Assembly: GCF_016765795.1 (NCBI RefSeq) | Contig: NZ_JAESVP010000012.1 | Coordinates: 1-64,000, forward strand | Length of the DNA: 64,000 nucleotides | From: Fuscibacter oryzae | GTDB taxonomy: Bacteria; Pseudomonadota; Alphaproteobacteria; Rhodobacterales; Rhodobacteraceae | Direction: 5' to 3' | Part shown: one piece after another, positions 46,203-56,178 of the stretch | Position numbering within the stretch: the first letter of the stretch is position 1 | Layout of the letters: each line of letters begins with the position of its first letter | The notes under the pieces: model-generated | Told to the model about the DNA's origin: nothing | Database searches by the model: none | Seen by the model: only the letters and a program-made list of their open reading frames with translations | Position numbers and translations under genes: made by a program

Positions 46203-46798
46203 CAGCCCCATTCGCGCAGCCGGGCGACATAACGGGCCATGGTATCCACCTCCAGGTTCACCTTGTCGCCCAGTTTCACCCCGCCCCAGGTGGTCACCTT
46301 TTGCGTATGGGGAATGAAGTTGATGCCGAAATCGCGGCCCTCCACCTCATTCACCGTCAGCGAGGTGCCGTTCAGCGCCACCGACCCCTTGGGCGCAATG
46401 AACTTCGCCAACTCCTCCGGTGCGCGGAAAGTCACACGCAGGCTGTCGCCCTCGGGGCGCAGGCCCACCACCTCGGCCACGCCATCGACATGGCCCGACA
46501 CGATATGCCCGCCCAGCTCATCCCCCACCTTCAGCGCGCGTTCAAGGTTCAGCCGCTTGCCAACGCTCCAGCCTGCAAGGTTGGTCTTGGAAACCGTCTC
46601 GGCGCTGATTTCCACGTCAAACCAGTTTTTCGGAGCAGACCCCAGCGCCACCACCGTCAGGCAAACCCCCTCACAGGCAATCGAAGCGCCAATATCGATC
46701 CCTGCCGGATCATAAGCCGTCGCAATCCGCGTGCGCAGGTCGCCGCGCTGCTCCAGCTCCAGAATCTCGCCCATATCGGTCACAATGCCGGTGAACAT
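46202..46798 (-). CDS. ribE: Riboflavin synthase, alpha chain
   Basis: 198 residues from the ATG at 46798. The two tandem lumazine-binding repeats are visible: MFTGIVTDMGEILELEQRGD at the start of the first and HIVSGHVDGVAEV at the start of the second (near 97). It dismutates two lumazines to riboflavin. The partner genes ribB and ribH are about 10 kb away at 56956-58560. It is divergent from the capsule locus. Confidence 0.94.
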   Translation of the reverse strand: MFTGIVTDMGEILELEQRGDLRTRIATAYDPAGIDIGASIACEGVCLTVVALGSAPKNWFDVEISAETVSKTNLAGWSVGKRLNLERALKVGDELGGHIVSGHVDGVAEVVGLRPEGDSLRVTFRAPEELAKFIAPKGSVALNGTSLTVNEVEGRDFGINFIPHTQKVTTWGGVKLGDKVNLEVDTMARYVARLREWG

Positions 46799-46984
46799 CC
46801 GCCCGCTCCTATCCGTTTGACCCAGAGGTAACGGCCCTGCCCCTGCCCTGCAAGTCCACAGACCCGCACCATTGGGGCCGCAAATTTGCCGCGCCGCCAA
46901 ATTAACCGTTAACCCGATGACAGCGCCCCATTGCGAAACCTGCAAGCCTGCGCAAACTGGGGCCGGGTGTGTGAAAGTAACCAA

Positions 46985-48274
46985 GTGACGGGTAAGGGAC
47001 GCAACTTTCTTTTCTTGCAAGGGCCGCATGGTCCTTTTTTCGGGCAACTCGCGCGGATGGTCTCTGCTGCGGGGTCAGAGGTGTGGCGCGTCGGGTTCAA
47101 CCGGGGCGACCGGGTGTTCTGGCCGCTGAAATCGCGCTTTGTCGCCTATCAGGGCAGGCCAGAGGATTGGGCAGCAACCTGCTGCACCCTGCTGGCCGAC
47201 AAGGGCATCACCGATCTGGTGCTTTATGGCGATACCCGCCCGATTCACGCCCAGGCCGTGGCTGCGGCGCGGGCAGCAGGCATCACCGTGCATGTCTTCG
47301 AAGAAGGCTATCTGCGCCCCTATTGGGTGACATATGAACGCGGCGGATCGAACGGCCATTCGCGCCTGATGCAAACCAGCGTTGCCGAGATGCAGGCGGC
47401 GCTGGCCAAGGTTGATATGGACCTGCCCGACGCACCCGCCCGCTGGGGCGACATGCGCCAGCATATCTTCTGGGGCGCGCTTTATCACTGGCACGTCCTG
47501 ACCGGCGGCAAGGAATACCCCGCCTTCCGCCCCCACCGAGACCTGACGGTCGGCCAAGAGTTTCTGATTTATTGCCGCCGCCTTGCGCTGCTGCCCATTC
47601 ACCGCTGGGAACGGATGCTGGCAAGCTGGCGCATCCGGCATGGCGGCTTTCCCTATCATCTGGTGTTGCTGCAACTGGAACATGACGCCAGCTTTCGGAT
47701 GCATTCACCCTTCCGCTCGATGACTGATTTTCTTGATGTGGTCCTCGACGGCTTTGCCAAGGGTGCGCCGCCGCACCACCACATCGTTTTCAAGGCCCAT
47801 CCGCTGGAAGACGGCCGCGTGCCGATGCGGTCCACCCTGCGCCGGCTGGCGCGGGCCTATGGCGTGGCCGACCGGGTGCATTGGGTGCGGGGGGGCAAAC
47901 TGGCCGGGCTGCTGAACCAGGCACGCAGTGCGGTGACGGTGAATTCCACCGCAGGCCAACAGGTACTGTGGCGCGGCCTGCCGCTGAAAGTGTTCGGCGA
48001 AGCGGTCTATGCCAAGCCTGAATTCGTCTCGTCCCAGCCGCTGCCCGACTTTTTCACGCAAGCCAACCGCCCCGACAGCCGCGCTTACCGCGATTATCGC
48101 CACTATCTGTTGGAAACCAGCCAGATCCCCGGCGGCTTCTACAGCTCGCGGGCGCGGCGCGATCTGCTGCGACAGGTTGTGGACATGCTACTGCAACCCG
48201 AAGACCCCTATGATGCCCTGACCAATGGAAAAGCGGCACCAAGGCAACAGTTGCGCGTCGTCAGCCGGTCGTGA
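46985..48274 (+). CDS. Capsule polysaccharide biosynthesis protein, KpsS-like
   Basis: About 429 residues from GTG at 46985; TTG at 46931 and GTG at 46967 are alternatives. The opening GRNFLFLQGPHGPFFGQLARM and the HVFEEGYLRPYWVTYERGG motif near 100 are typical of the KpsS family. This family supplies beta-Kdo transferases that start the poly-Kdo linker on lysophosphatidylglycerol at the inner face of the membrane. The later FKAHPLEDGR and NSTAGQQVLWRGLP motifs support this. It is the first gene of the locus, followed by a Wza/KpsD-like lipoprotein and a KpsC-like protein. Confidence 0.85.
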   Translation: MTGKGRNFLFLQGPHGPFFGQLARMVSAAGSEVWRVGFNRGDRVFWPLKSRFVAYQGRPEDWAATCCTLLADKGITDLVLYGDTRPIHAQAVAAARAAGITVHVFEEGYLRPYWVTYERGGSNGHSRLMQTSVAEMQAALAKVDMDLPDAPARWGDMRQHIFWGALYHWHVLTGGKEYPAFRPHRDLTVGQEFLIYCRRLALLPIHRWERMLASWRIRHGGFPYHLVLLQLEHDASFRMHSPFRSMTDFLDVVLDGFAKGAPPHHHIVFKAHPLEDGRVPMRSTLRRLARAYGVADRVHWVRGGKLAGLLNQARSAVTVNSTAGQQVLWRGLPLKVFGEAVYAKPEFVSSQPLPDFFTQANRPDSRAYRDYRHYLLETSQIPGGFYSSRARRDLLRQVVDMLLQPEDPYDALTNGKAAPRQQLRVVSRS

Positions 48275-48357
48275 AACGTCGCGCTGGCAATTTGTTCCGC
48301 CTTTCTGTAGGTTTGCCGACAAAAGTTGAGACAAACTCCAGATAAGGAGTGCGAGCA

Positions 48358-49491
48358 GTGCGCATTTTTACCTCAAGGGCGGCGAAAGCCGTGTGCCTTG
48401 TCGCGCTTGTCGCGGCAACCGCAAGCTGCGGCCTGCCCCGGTCTGGCCCGACAAAGCGGGAAATCTTTCAAGGCTCCGTGCTGAAAAAGGGCGATGCCTT
48501 TATCGTCACGGTGAATTCGCGGGTGACGCGGGTCACCTCGGTCACTCCGGCCTTCGGGTTCTCCTCCGGGTTCCAGACCGCAGGCGTCATCGGGTCGGAT
48601 GTCATCGCCCCGGGCGACCGGCTGGGTTTGACGATCTTTGAAAACGTCAAGGATGACCCGCTTTTGGGCAATACCGGCCAGCGCGTGTCGCAACTGCAAG
48701 AGGTGCAGGTGGATGGGCAGGGCTATATCTTCGTGCCCTATGCCGGCAAGGTGAAGGCGTCGGGGCAAACGCCTGACAGCCTGCGCCAGATCGTTACCCG
48801 CAAGCTGGATACGCAAACCCCCGACCCGCAGGTGCAGGTGCAGCGCGTGGCGGGCGATGGTTCGACCGTCACCATGTCCGGCTCGGTCGGCGCGCAGGGG
48901 GTGTTCCCGATTGAACGCGGTACGCGCACCCTGTCGGCCATGCTGGCCAAGGCGGGCGGCGTATCGATTGAGCCCGATATCGCGATTGTCCGCGTGACCC
49001 GTGGCAACAAGTCGGGCAAAGTCTGGCTGCGCGATCTTTACGCCAACCCGTCGCTCGACATTGCGCTGCGCCCCGGCGATATCGTCACCGTCGAGCCCGA
49101 CAACCGCGCCTTTGTGGCCTTGGGTGCCACCGGCCAGCAAAGCCGCGTTCCGTTCAAGAACCAGAACCTTTCGGCGCTGGAGGCGCTTGCCATCGTCGGC
49201 GGCCTGAATACCGCCACTGCCGACCCGACAGGCGTTTTCGTTCTGCGCAACGAACCAGCCGAGATTGCCAATGCCGTCCTTGGCCGCAAGGATCTGACCG
49301 GCGATCAGCGCATGGTCTATGTGCTGGATCTGACCCAGCCGACCGGCCTGTTCGAAGCCCGCGACTTTCTGGTGCGCGACGGCGATACGGTTTATGTGAC
49401 CGAAGCGCCCTATGTGCAGTGGCAAAAAACCCTTTCCGCGATCACCGGCGCCACGGGCACCGCAAGTTCGCTGGCCAACGCGGGCGGCTAA
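48358..49491 (+). CDS. Polysaccharide export lipoprotein (Wza/KpsD-like, OPX)
   Basis: 377 residues from GTG at 48358, eight bases after AAGGAG; the GTG at 48349 overlaps that site. The N-terminus is a lipoprotein signal with ATASCGLP, giving the lipid-modified Cys near 22. The poly-export domain is DVIAPGDRLGLTIFENVKDD near 80, followed by two SLBB-like segments (VTMSGSVGAQGVFPIERG near 175 and FVALGATGQQSRVPFKN near 255). It should form the outer-membrane export channel for capsule or exopolysaccharide. The stop is adjacent to the KpsC-like start. Confidence 0.88.
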   Translation: MRIFTSRAAKAVCLVALVAATASCGLPRSGPTKREIFQGSVLKKGDAFIVTVNSRVTRVTSVTPAFGFSSGFQTAGVIGSDVIAPGDRLGLTIFENVKDDPLLGNTGQRVSQLQEVQVDGQGYIFVPYAGKVKASGQTPDSLRQIVTRKLDTQTPDPQVQVQRVAGDGSTVTMSGSVGAQGVFPIERGTRTLSAMLAKAGGVSIEPDIAIVRVTRGNKSGKVWLRDLYANPSLDIALRPGDIVTVEPDNRAFVALGATGQQSRVPFKNQNLSALEALAIVGGLNTATADPTGVFVLRNEPAEIANAVLGRKDLTGDQRMVYVLDLTQPTGLFEARDFLVRDGDTVYVTEAPYVQWQKTLSAITGATGTASSLANAGG

Positions 49492-51504
49492 GTGGCCGAT
49501 GACCTGATCGAAACAGCCGCCGGGCCGCTACCCCGGCGGCTGTTTTATTATTCCGGTGGCTTTTTGTGGCAACGCCGGGTGCGGCGCATTCTGGAACTAA
49601 CGGGGCACGACTTGCGCCTTGGCCTGCCCGGTCCGGGTGATGGCGTGGTGGTCTGGGGCCAGTCCCCCCGCGCCGCGCGAGGGCTTACCGTGGCCGCCCG
49701 GCGGGGCGTGCCGGTGGTGCGGGTCGAAGATGCCTTCCTGAGGTCCTTGCGTCCCGGCCGGGCGGGCGATGCGCCACTTGGCTTGCTGATCGACGGGCGC
49801 GGCGTGCAGTTCGACGGCAGCGCGCCCTCGGATCTGGAGCATTTGCTGGCTACTCACCCCTTGGACGATTCGAACCTTTTGCTGCGGGCAAGGCAGGGGA
49901 TTGACCGGCTTCGCGCATCTGACCTATCAAAATACAACATTCACACCGAAATGGCGGCCCCGCCGCCCGGCTATGTGCTGCTGGTCGATCAGGTGCACGG
50001 CGATGCCTCGGCCCCCGATCCTGCCGCCTTTCCCGCCATGTTGGCGCAGGCGGTCGAGGATCATCCAAACGCCCGCATCGTCATCAAGGCCCACCCGGAA
50101 ACCGTGCTTGGCCTGCGCCGCAGCCATTTCGCCGCCCCGCTGCCGCCCAATGTCAGCCTGTGCGCCGATCCGGTATCGCCCTGGCGGCTGCTGGAGGGGG
50201 CGATTGCGGTCTATACCGTCAGTTCGCAGATGGGATTCGAGGCGATTTTGGCCGGGCACCGCCCCAAGGTGTTCGGCCAGCCCTTTTATGCCGGTTGGGG
50301 CCTGACCGACGACCAGTTCCCCATTCCCCGGCGCAAACGCAGCCTGACCCGCGCGCAACTTTTTGCAGCTGCAATGATCCTTGCCCCCCGCTGGTATGAC
50401 CCCTGCCGCGACCGGCTTTGCAGCTTTGAACAGGCGCTGGACCAGATGGAGGCAGAGGTGCGCGCCTTTCGTCTGGACCGCGCGGGCCATGTGGCCGTGG
50501 GGATGCGACTGTGGAAACGCGGGCCGATGCAGGCGGTGTTCGGGCGGCCGAAGCCCCTGATCTTTCAGAACAACCCTGCCAAGGCACAGGCCCGCGCCGC
50601 GCAGACGGGCCGCAGCCTGCTGATCTGGGGCGACAAGGCGCCCGATCTGGCGGGCCTGCGGATGGAAGATGGGTTCCTGCGCTCTCGGGGGCTTGGGGCC
50701 GAACTGGTGCCCCCCCTGTCGCTGGTGGTCGATGATCTGGGCCTTTATTACGACCCTGCCCGCGAAAGCCGCCTTGAGCGGCTGATCCTGTCGCCCCTGC
50801 CACCGGGCGGGGCCACCCGTGCCGAACGGCTGCGGGAGCGGATTGTGGCGCTTGGCCTCAGCAAATACAACCTGACGGGCGATCTGCCCGACCTGCCACA
50901 AGGCCACCGCATCCTTGTGCCCGGCCAAGTTGAAGATGACGCCTCAATCCGTTGCGGAACCACAGAAATCCGCACAAACCTTGATCTGCTACGCGTCACC
51001 CGTGCCGCCAACCCCGATGCTGTACTTTTGTACAAGCCACATCCCGATGTCGAGGCTGGCCTGCGGCCCGGTGCGATTGATGCAACAGTCTTTGCCGATG
51101 CCGTCATGACCGCCGCCGACCCCATCGCACTGATCCTCGCCTGTGATGAGGTCTGGACGATGACCTCGCTTCTGGGGTTTGAGGCGCTGTTGCGCGGCAA
51201 ACCCGTCACCACCCTTGGCGCGCCCTTCTATGCCGGTTGGGGGCTGACCCGCGATCTGGGAAACCCGCCCCTGCGCCGCAGGCAGGCCACCGATGGCCAC
51301 CCCCTGCCGCGCCCGACGCTGGACCATCTGGTCCATGCCGCGCTGATCGGTTATCCGCGCTATGCCGATCCGGTCACCCGCCGCCCCTGCCCGCCAGAGG
51401 TGGTGGTGGACCGGCTGGCCAGCCCCATATCCCAACCACGCCGCCTGCACATTTTGGCCAAGGCGCAAGGCGCGCTGGCGGGCTGGGCGCATTTGTGGAG
51501 GTGA
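49492..51504 (+). CDS. Capsule polysaccharide biosynthesis protein, KpsC-like, two-domain
   Basis: 670 residues, starting at GTG directly after the previous stop. Two homologous glycosyltransferase halves are visible. The first has VPVVRVEDAFLRSLRPG near 80, VIKAHPETVLGLR near 195 and FGQPFYAGWGLT near 260. The second has LRMEDGFLRSRGLG near 390, LYKPHPDVEAGLRPG near 510 and LGAPFYAGWGLTRD near 575. KpsC proteins of this kind add alternating beta-Kdo residues to the capsule anchor. No KpsM, KpsT, KpsE, KpsF or KpsU gene is present here. Confidence 0.88.
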   Translation: MADDLIETAAGPLPRRLFYYSGGFLWQRRVRRILELTGHDLRLGLPGPGDGVVVWGQSPRAARGLTVAARRGVPVVRVEDAFLRSLRPGRAGDAPLGLLIDGRGVQFDGSAPSDLEHLLATHPLDDSNLLLRARQGIDRLRASDLSKYNIHTEMAAPPPGYVLLVDQVHGDASAPDPAAFPAMLAQAVEDHPNARIVIKAHPETVLGLRRSHFAAPLPPNVSLCADPVSPWRLLEGAIAVYTVSSQMGFEAILAGHRPKVFGQPFYAGWGLTDDQFPIPRRKRSLTRAQLFAAAMILAPRWYDPCRDRLCSFEQALDQMEAEVRAFRLDRAGHVAVGMRLWKRGPMQAVFGRPKPLIFQNNPAKAQARAAQTGRSLLIWGDKAPDLAGLRMEDGFLRSRGLGAELVPPLSLVVDDLGLYYDPARESRLERLILSPLPPGGATRAERLRERIVALGLSKYNLTGDLPDLPQGHRILVPGQVEDDASIRCGTTEIRTNLDLLRVTRAANPDAVLLYKPHPDVEAGLRPGAIDATVFADAVMTAADPIALILACDEVWTMTSLLGFEALLRGKPVTTLGAPFYAGWGLTRDLGNPPLRRRQATDGHPLPRPTLDHLVHAALIGYPRYADPVTRRPCPPEVVVDRLASPISQPRRLHILAKAQGALAGWAHLWR

Positions 51505-51548
51505 CTCACGAAGGCGCGTACGGTGCCACACATACATTGCGCTAATAA

Positions 51549-51568
51549 GGTGCGTGATTTCACGCACC
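51549..51568. terminator. Bidirectional hairpin between kpsC and the MORN gene
   Basis: GGTGCGTGA (51549-51557) and TCACGCACC (51560-51568) form a 9-bp perfect stem with a two-base gap. GTTTCG follows on the plus strand and TTATTA on the minus strand, so it could terminate both convergent genes. Confidence 0.6.
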
Positions 51569-51581
51569 GTTTCGCCACCAG

Positions 51582-53021
51582 TCAGTTCCCCGCCGGTGCG
51601 ACCGCTTCGGCAGGGGCCGTGCCCTCAGGCAGCGGCCCGGTCAGGATGCCAGCCTTCCAGATGCCTTCGCTGACATCGCCGGCTTTGTAGGTCAGCTTGC
51701 CCGCGCCCTCGCGCTTGCCCTTGGCAAAGCCGCCGACATAGACGTCACCCGAAGGATAGCTGGCGGTGCCCTGCCCCTCCATCTCGCCGCCCGTCCAGTC
51801 GCCGGAATAGGTGAACCCGTCCGGTTGGGTCAGATCGCCTTTGCCTTCGCGCAGACCGGCCTTGAAGCCGCCCGCATAGGTGGTGCCATCGGGCCAGACC
51901 GCCTTGCCCATCCCGTCGCGCAGACCCGCTTTCCAGTCGCCGTCATAGCGGTAGCCGTCGGCATAGGTCATCACGCCCTTGCCCTCGGGTTTCCCACCCG
52001 CGAAGGCGCCGTCATAGACAGCCCCCCCCTTGTAGGTGGCGCGCCCGGTGCCTGCCATCACCCCGGCCTGCCACTGTCCGTCATAGGTTTCGCCGTCAGG
52101 ATAGGCGATCTTGCCGCGGCCGTCGGGCAAATCATCCTTGAACCCGCCCTCGTAAACCGAGCCGTCGGCATAGGTCAGCCGCCCCTGCCCCTGCATCCGC
52201 CCAGCAACCCAGGCCCCGACATAGGACGACCCGTCCTTGGCGGTAAACGCGCCCTTGCCCTCGCGCTTGTCGGCCTTGAACGTGCCCTGATAAAGCCCTC
52301 CCTCGGCATAGGTCACCTTGCCCTCACCATCCCGCAGACCATCAATAAACGGGCCTTCATACACATCGCCCGACGGCTGGGTCAGCTTGCCCATCCCGTT
52401 GATCTGCCCGGCTTTCCAGTCGCCGACATAGGTCAACCCGTCTGGCATGATCAGCGTTCCGGTGCCGTCGCGCTCATCCGCTTTCAGCTCGCCCTCATAG
52501 GTGGTGCCATCGGGCCATTTGATACGGCCTTTACCTTCCTTGCGCCCGTCGAGCCAGGCCCCCTCGTACCGATAACCGCGATCATCGGTCAGCACGCCCT
52601 GCCCGTGGTGCTTGCCATCGGCAAAGGCACCCTCATAGGTGGTGCCATTGGCATAGGTTGCCTTGCCATGGCCGGTCATCTTGCCGCCGGTCCAGTTGCC
52701 CTCGTACGTTCCGCCATCGGCAAAGGTAATCTTGCCCTGCCCCTCTGGCTTGCCCGCGACGAACTGCCCCTCATAGACCGACCCGTTTGGATAGCGTGCG
52801 CGGCCCTGCCCGGCGATTTCGCCCTTCACCCATTCCCCGGTGTATTCAAAGCCGTTGGGCAGCCGGTAGGTGCCGGTGCCGTCCTGCACCCCGTCCTTGA
52901 ACGTGCCCTCATAGACCGAACCGTCATCATACTGCTTGGTGATGACCTCTTGCGCCAGCGCACTGCCCGCGCCCAGCGCAATGGCCGCCGCAACCCCGAT
53001 CTGCAAACGCAAGAAATCCAT
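51582..53021 (-). CDS. Exported MORN-repeat protein with 19 repeats
   Basis: 479 residues: a Sec signal peptide (LQIGVAAAIALGAGSALA) and then 19 consecutive MORN repeats of about 23 residues that fill almost the whole mature protein. Repeat cores run from YEGTF near 37 to SEGIW near 455. The fifth core position alternates F and W along the array, with one break at repeats 9-10. MORN proteins are elongated beta-hairpin scaffolds that bind membranes or partners; no enzyme domain is present. The protein should be periplasmic or surface-associated. The short C-terminus is Ala/Pro-rich. It is convergent with the capsule locus and divergent from nadE. Confidence 0.9.
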   Translation of the reverse strand: MDFLRLQIGVAAAIALGAGSALAQEVITKQYDDGSVYEGTFKDGVQDGTGTYRLPNGFEYTGEWVKGEIAGQGRARYPNGSVYEGQFVAGKPEGQGKITFADGGTYEGNWTGGKMTGHGKATYANGTTYEGAFADGKHHGQGVLTDDRGYRYEGAWLDGRKEGKGRIKWPDGTTYEGELKADERDGTGTLIMPDGLTYVGDWKAGQINGMGKLTQPSGDVYEGPFIDGLRDGEGKVTYAEGGLYQGTFKADKREGKGAFTAKDGSSYVGAWVAGRMQGQGRLTYADGSVYEGGFKDDLPDGRGKIAYPDGETYDGQWQAGVMAGTGRATYKGGAVYDGAFAGGKPEGKGVMTYADGYRYDGDWKAGLRDGMGKAVWPDGTTYAGGFKAGLREGKGDLTQPDGFTYSGDWTGGEMEGQGTASYPSGDVYVGGFAKGKREGAGKLTYKAGDVSEGIWKAGILTGPLPEGTAPAEAVAPAGN

Positions 53022-53166
53022 GGTCCGCCCACTCCTTATGCGGGCGGAACCCTAGCCGCACCAACCTTGACCTGACAAGCGCCCGCTTACCGCTGGGCGG
53101 CCTCACAGGCTTTCCCTCGCGCGCGAACCTGATAGAACCACCCCAAGACGCGCAAGAGAGGCCCCG

Positions 53167-54825
53167 ATGACCAACCGCTTCCGACTGACGCTTGTTCAGG
53201 CGAACCCGACCGTGGGGGCCATTGCCGCCAATGCCGCCCGCGCGCTGGAATTCTGGGCCGAAGGTCGGGCGGCGGGGTCCGAAATGGTCGCCCTGACAGA
53301 GATGTTCCTGACCGGCTATCAGACGCAGGATCTGGTGATGAAACCCGCCTTTGCCGCGCATGCGATGAAGGCGCTGGGGGAATTGGCAGCCAAAATCACA
53401 GATGGCCCGGCGCTGGGGATCGGCTGTCCCTGGGTGCAGGACGGCAAACTGTATAACGCCTGGCATGTGCTGGCCGAGGGCAAGATTACGGTCACGGTGC
53501 TGAAACACGAATTGCCGAATGACTCGGTATTCGATGAAAAGCGCGTTTTTGCCGCCGCCCCGCTGCAAGGCCCCTACCGCATTGGCCCGCTGCGCATCGG
53601 CACGCCCATCTGCGAAGATGCCTGGCACGCCGAAGTCGCCGAAACCCATGCCGAAAGCGGCGCGCAAATTCTGCTGGTGCCCAATGGCTCACCCTATCAT
53701 CGCGGCAAACCGGCGGTGCGCACCAATCTGATGGTCTACCGCGTCGTCGATACCGGGCTGCCGCTGGTTTATCTGAACATGGTCGGCGGGCAGGATGATC
53801 AGGTGTTCGACGGCGCATCCTTTGTGCTGAACCCGGGCGGAGAGCTGGCGGTCCAGATGCCGCAGTTCGATGAATGCGTGACCCATGTCGATTTTGAAGA
53901 AACCGCAACCGGCTGGCGCGCCCTGCCCGGCGAAAAGGCGCTGATCCCCAAGGTGGTCGAGGCAGATTACCGCGCCATGGTCATGTCGGTGCAGGATTAT
54001 TTCGCCAAGACCGGGTTTTCGAAGGCCGTCCTTGGCCTGTCGGGCGGGGTGGATTCCGCGCTGGTCGCCGCCATCGCCGCCGACGCCCTTGGCCCCGAAA
54101 ACGTGCGCTGCGTCATGCTGCCCTCGCGCTTTACCTCTGCCCATTCGCTGGAGGATGCGGCGGCGGTTGCCACGGCCCTTGGCACCCGGCTGGACACCGT
54201 GTCGATCGGGGATCCGCAAGAGGCGGTGGGCTCCGCCCTTGGGGCCCTGTTCGAAGGCACCAAGCCGGGCGTGACGGAAGAAAACATCCAGTCCCGCCTG
54301 CGCGGCGTCCTTCTTATGGCGATTTCCAACAAGTTCGGTGAAATGCTGCTGACCACCGGCAACAAATCGGAAATGGCGGTCGGCTATTGCACGATCTATG
54401 GCGACATGAACGGCGGCTATAACCCACTGAAAGACCTGTATAAAACCCGCGTCTTCGAAACCTGCCGCTGGCGGAACGAAAACCACCGCCCGTGGATGCA
54501 GGGGCCTGCGGGCGTGGTCATTCCCGAGCGCGTCATCGAAAAGCCCCCGTCCGCCGAGTTGCGTGACAACCAGAAAGACGAAGACAGCCTGCCGCCCTAC
54601 CCCGTCCTTGATGCCATCCTTGACGGTCTCGTGGAACGAGAGGCCAGTGTCGCCGATCTGGTGGCCGAAGGGTTTGAACGCGCCACGGTGAAAAAGGTCG
54701 AACACCTCCTTTATATCAGCGAATACAAACGCTTCCAGGCCGCCCCCGGCACAAGGCTGACCAAACGCGCCTTCTGGCTCGACCGCCGCTACCCCATCGC
54801 CAACCGCTGGCGGGATGACACCTGA
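53167..54825 (+). CDS. nadE: Glutamine-dependent NAD+ synthetase
   Basis: 552 residues, the two-domain form. The N-terminal nitrilase-like glutaminase domain shows its Glu-Lys-Cys triad in [10 protein letters not shown] (near 42), [16 protein letters not shown] (near 115) and PICEDAWH (near 147). The C-terminal synthetase domain has the PP-loop [16 protein letters not shown] near 292 and [22 protein letters not shown] near 397. It uses glutamine nitrogen to amidate deamido-NAD. It is divergent from the MORN gene. Confidence 0.95.
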   Translation: MTNRFRLTLVQANPTVGAIAANAARALEFWAEGRAAGSEMVALTEMFLTGYQTQDLVMKPAFAAHAMKALGELAAKITDGPALGIGCPWVQDGKLYNAWHVLAEGKITVTVLKHELPNDSVFDEKRVFAAAPLQGPYRIGPLRIGTPICEDAWHAEVAETHAESGAQILLVPNGSPYHRGKPAVRTNLMVYRVVDTGLPLVYLNMVGGQDDQVFDGASFVLNPGGELAVQMPQFDECVTHVDFEETATGWRALPGEKALIPKVVEADYRAMVMSVQDYFAKTGFSKAVLGLSGGVDSALVAAIAADALGPENVRCVMLPSRFTSAHSLEDAAAVATALGTRLDTVSIGDPQEAVGSALGALFEGTKPGVTEENIQSRLRGVLLMAISNKFGEMLLTTGNKSEMAVGYCTIYGDMNGGYNPLKDLYKTRVFETCRWRNENHRPWMQGPAGVVIPERVIEKPPSAELRDNQKDEDSLPPYPVLDAILDGLVEREASVADLVAEGFERATVKKVEHLLYISEYKRFQAAPGTRLTKRAFWLDRRYPIANRWRDDT

Positions 54826-54836
54826 CACCTTCCCCT

Positions 54837-54886
54837 TCTGGAAATATCCCACGGGGGTCCGGGGGTGTGAAACCCCCGGCGCTCGG
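54837..54886. repeat. Dispersed intergenic palindromic repeat, copy C
   Basis: GAAATATCCCACGGGGGTCC followed by GGGGGTGTGAAACCCCC and GGCG. This is the reverse-orientation version of copy A with the closest match (shared GGGGGTTTCACACCCCC core). It lies between nadE and the ynfA-like gene. Confidence 0.75.
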
Positions 54887-54901
54887 CCAAAGGAACCGCC
54901 C

Positions 54902-55222
54902 TTGACCTTCGCGCTCTACGCCTTCGCCGCCCTTTTCGAGATCACCGGCTGCTTTGCCGTCTGGCACTGGTGGCGGCAGGGCGCCAGCGCACTCTGGCTG
55001 ATCCCCGGCGCCCTTGCGCTTGCGGGGTTTGCCTTTCTGCTGGCCCTCACCCCGCCCTCGCATGCGGGTCGCAGCTTTGCGGCCTATGGCGGCGTCTATA
55101 TCGCCGCCTCGCTGCTCTGGCTGTGGCTGGTTGAAGGCACCCGCCCCGGACTGTCTGACCTGAGCGGCGCGGCGCTGGCCCTGCTGGGTGCGGGCGTAAT
55201 CCTGTGGGGCGCGCGGGGTTAG
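54902..55222 (+). CDS. YnfA-like (UPF0060) small membrane protein
   Basis: 106 residues from TTG at 54902, chosen because AAAGGA sits seven bases upstream; the open frame back to 54815 runs through repeat copy C. Four hydrophobic segments fill the protein, and the opening [18 protein letters not shown] followed by [24 protein letters not shown] is the YnfA/UPF0060 signature. It is an inner-membrane protein of the DMT-like superfamily with no established substrate. It overlaps the end of the convergent PfkB gene by four bases. Confidence 0.88.
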   Translation: MTFALYAFAALFEITGCFAVWHWWRQGASALWLIPGALALAGFAFLLALTPPSHAGRSFAAYGGVYIAASLLWLWLVEGTRPGLSDLSGAALALLGAGVILWGARG

Positions 55223-56175
55223 ACTTCGGTCACTTCGGCCTGTGGCAACAGGCGCTGCACATCTTCGGGGCGGCACAACTGGGTGGCATCGGTGACCACC
55301 GCCGCCGCAGCAGCTGCAGAGCCGAAGGCAAGCGCGCGGTCTGCCGCCTCGCCCCGCGCCAGCGACAGAACGAAGGCCGCGACAAAGCTATCACCCGCCC
55401 CCACCGCGCTTTTCACCGCCACCTTCGGCGCGGCAGCAAACAGCCGCAAACCGGCATCCACCAGCACATTGCCATCGGCCCCGCGCGCCACGATCACCCG
55501 GCCCGCCACGCCTCGCCTGACCAGATCCTGCGCAAAATCAGCCGTCTGCCCACGGGTCCGCAAACTGCGCCCCGCCAGCCCTTCGGCCTCTTCGCCGTCC
55601 ATGCGCAGCACGGCCAGCCCCGGAATAGGGTGTTCCACGGCCTGCACCAAGGCCGCGCCAGAGGTGTCAAGCACCACCTGCACATCCGGCATCGAACCTG
55701 CCAGTTGCGCCGGAAAATCACGCGGCACCCCCGGTGGCTGGCTGCCAGAGATCACGGCAAAACCGCCGGGGCGTGAGGTCGCGCGCAATAGGGTGAACAC
55801 CCGCGCGCGGTCTTCCTCGGCCCAGGTCGGGCCGGGCAGCAGGAAACGGTATTGCCGCCCGGTCTCGCCCTCGGTCACGGTCAGCGACTGACGTGTTTCG
55901 CCGGGGCCGTGGATGGCAAGAAAGGTGATGTCCTCGGCCCTGATCAACCCGGCCAGCCGGTCGCCCGTCAACCCGCCCAAAGCCACCAGCGCCAAACTGT
56001 CGCCGCCCAAAGCCTTGATCGCGCGGCTGACGTTCAGCCCGCCTCCGCCGGGGTCAAGCAACGGATCGGTGCAGCGCAGCTTTTCCCCCGGCACCATCCG
56101 CGCCACATCGGTCGCCATATCCAGCGCCGGGTTCAGCGTCAGCGTCAGAATGGGAACCTGCGGCGGATGGGTCAT
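55219..56175 (-). CDS. PfkB-family hexose phosphate kinase (1-phosphofructokinase-like)
   Basis: 318 residues. The opening [15 protein letters not shown] and the [19 protein letters not shown] motif near 42 belong to the 1-phosphofructokinase/PfkB/tagatose-6-P kinase subgroup. The catalytic signature [22 protein letters not shown] near 262 contains the catalytic Asp. It phosphorylates a sugar phosphate with ATP in the cytoplasm. No PTS fructose or other sugar gene is adjacent, so 6-phosphofructokinase II activity is as likely as FruK. It lies three bases downstream of an unknown exported protein gene. Confidence 0.85.
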   Translation of the reverse strand: MTHPPQVPILTLTLNPALDMATDVARMVPGEKLRCTDPLLDPGGGGLNVSRAIKALGGDSLALVALGGLTGDRLAGLIRAEDITFLAIHGPGETRQSLTVTEGETGRQYRFLLPGPTWAEEDRARVFTLLRATSRPGGFAVISGSQPPGVPRDFPAQLAGSMPDVQVVLDTSGAALVQAVEHPIPGLAVLRMDGEEAEGLAGRSLRTRGQTADFAQDLVRRGVAGRVIVARGADGNVLVDAGLRLFAAAPKVAVKSAVGAGDSFVAAFVLSLARGEAADRALAFGSAAAAAAVVTDATQLCRPEDVQRLLPQAEVTEV

Positions 56176-56178
56176 GGC

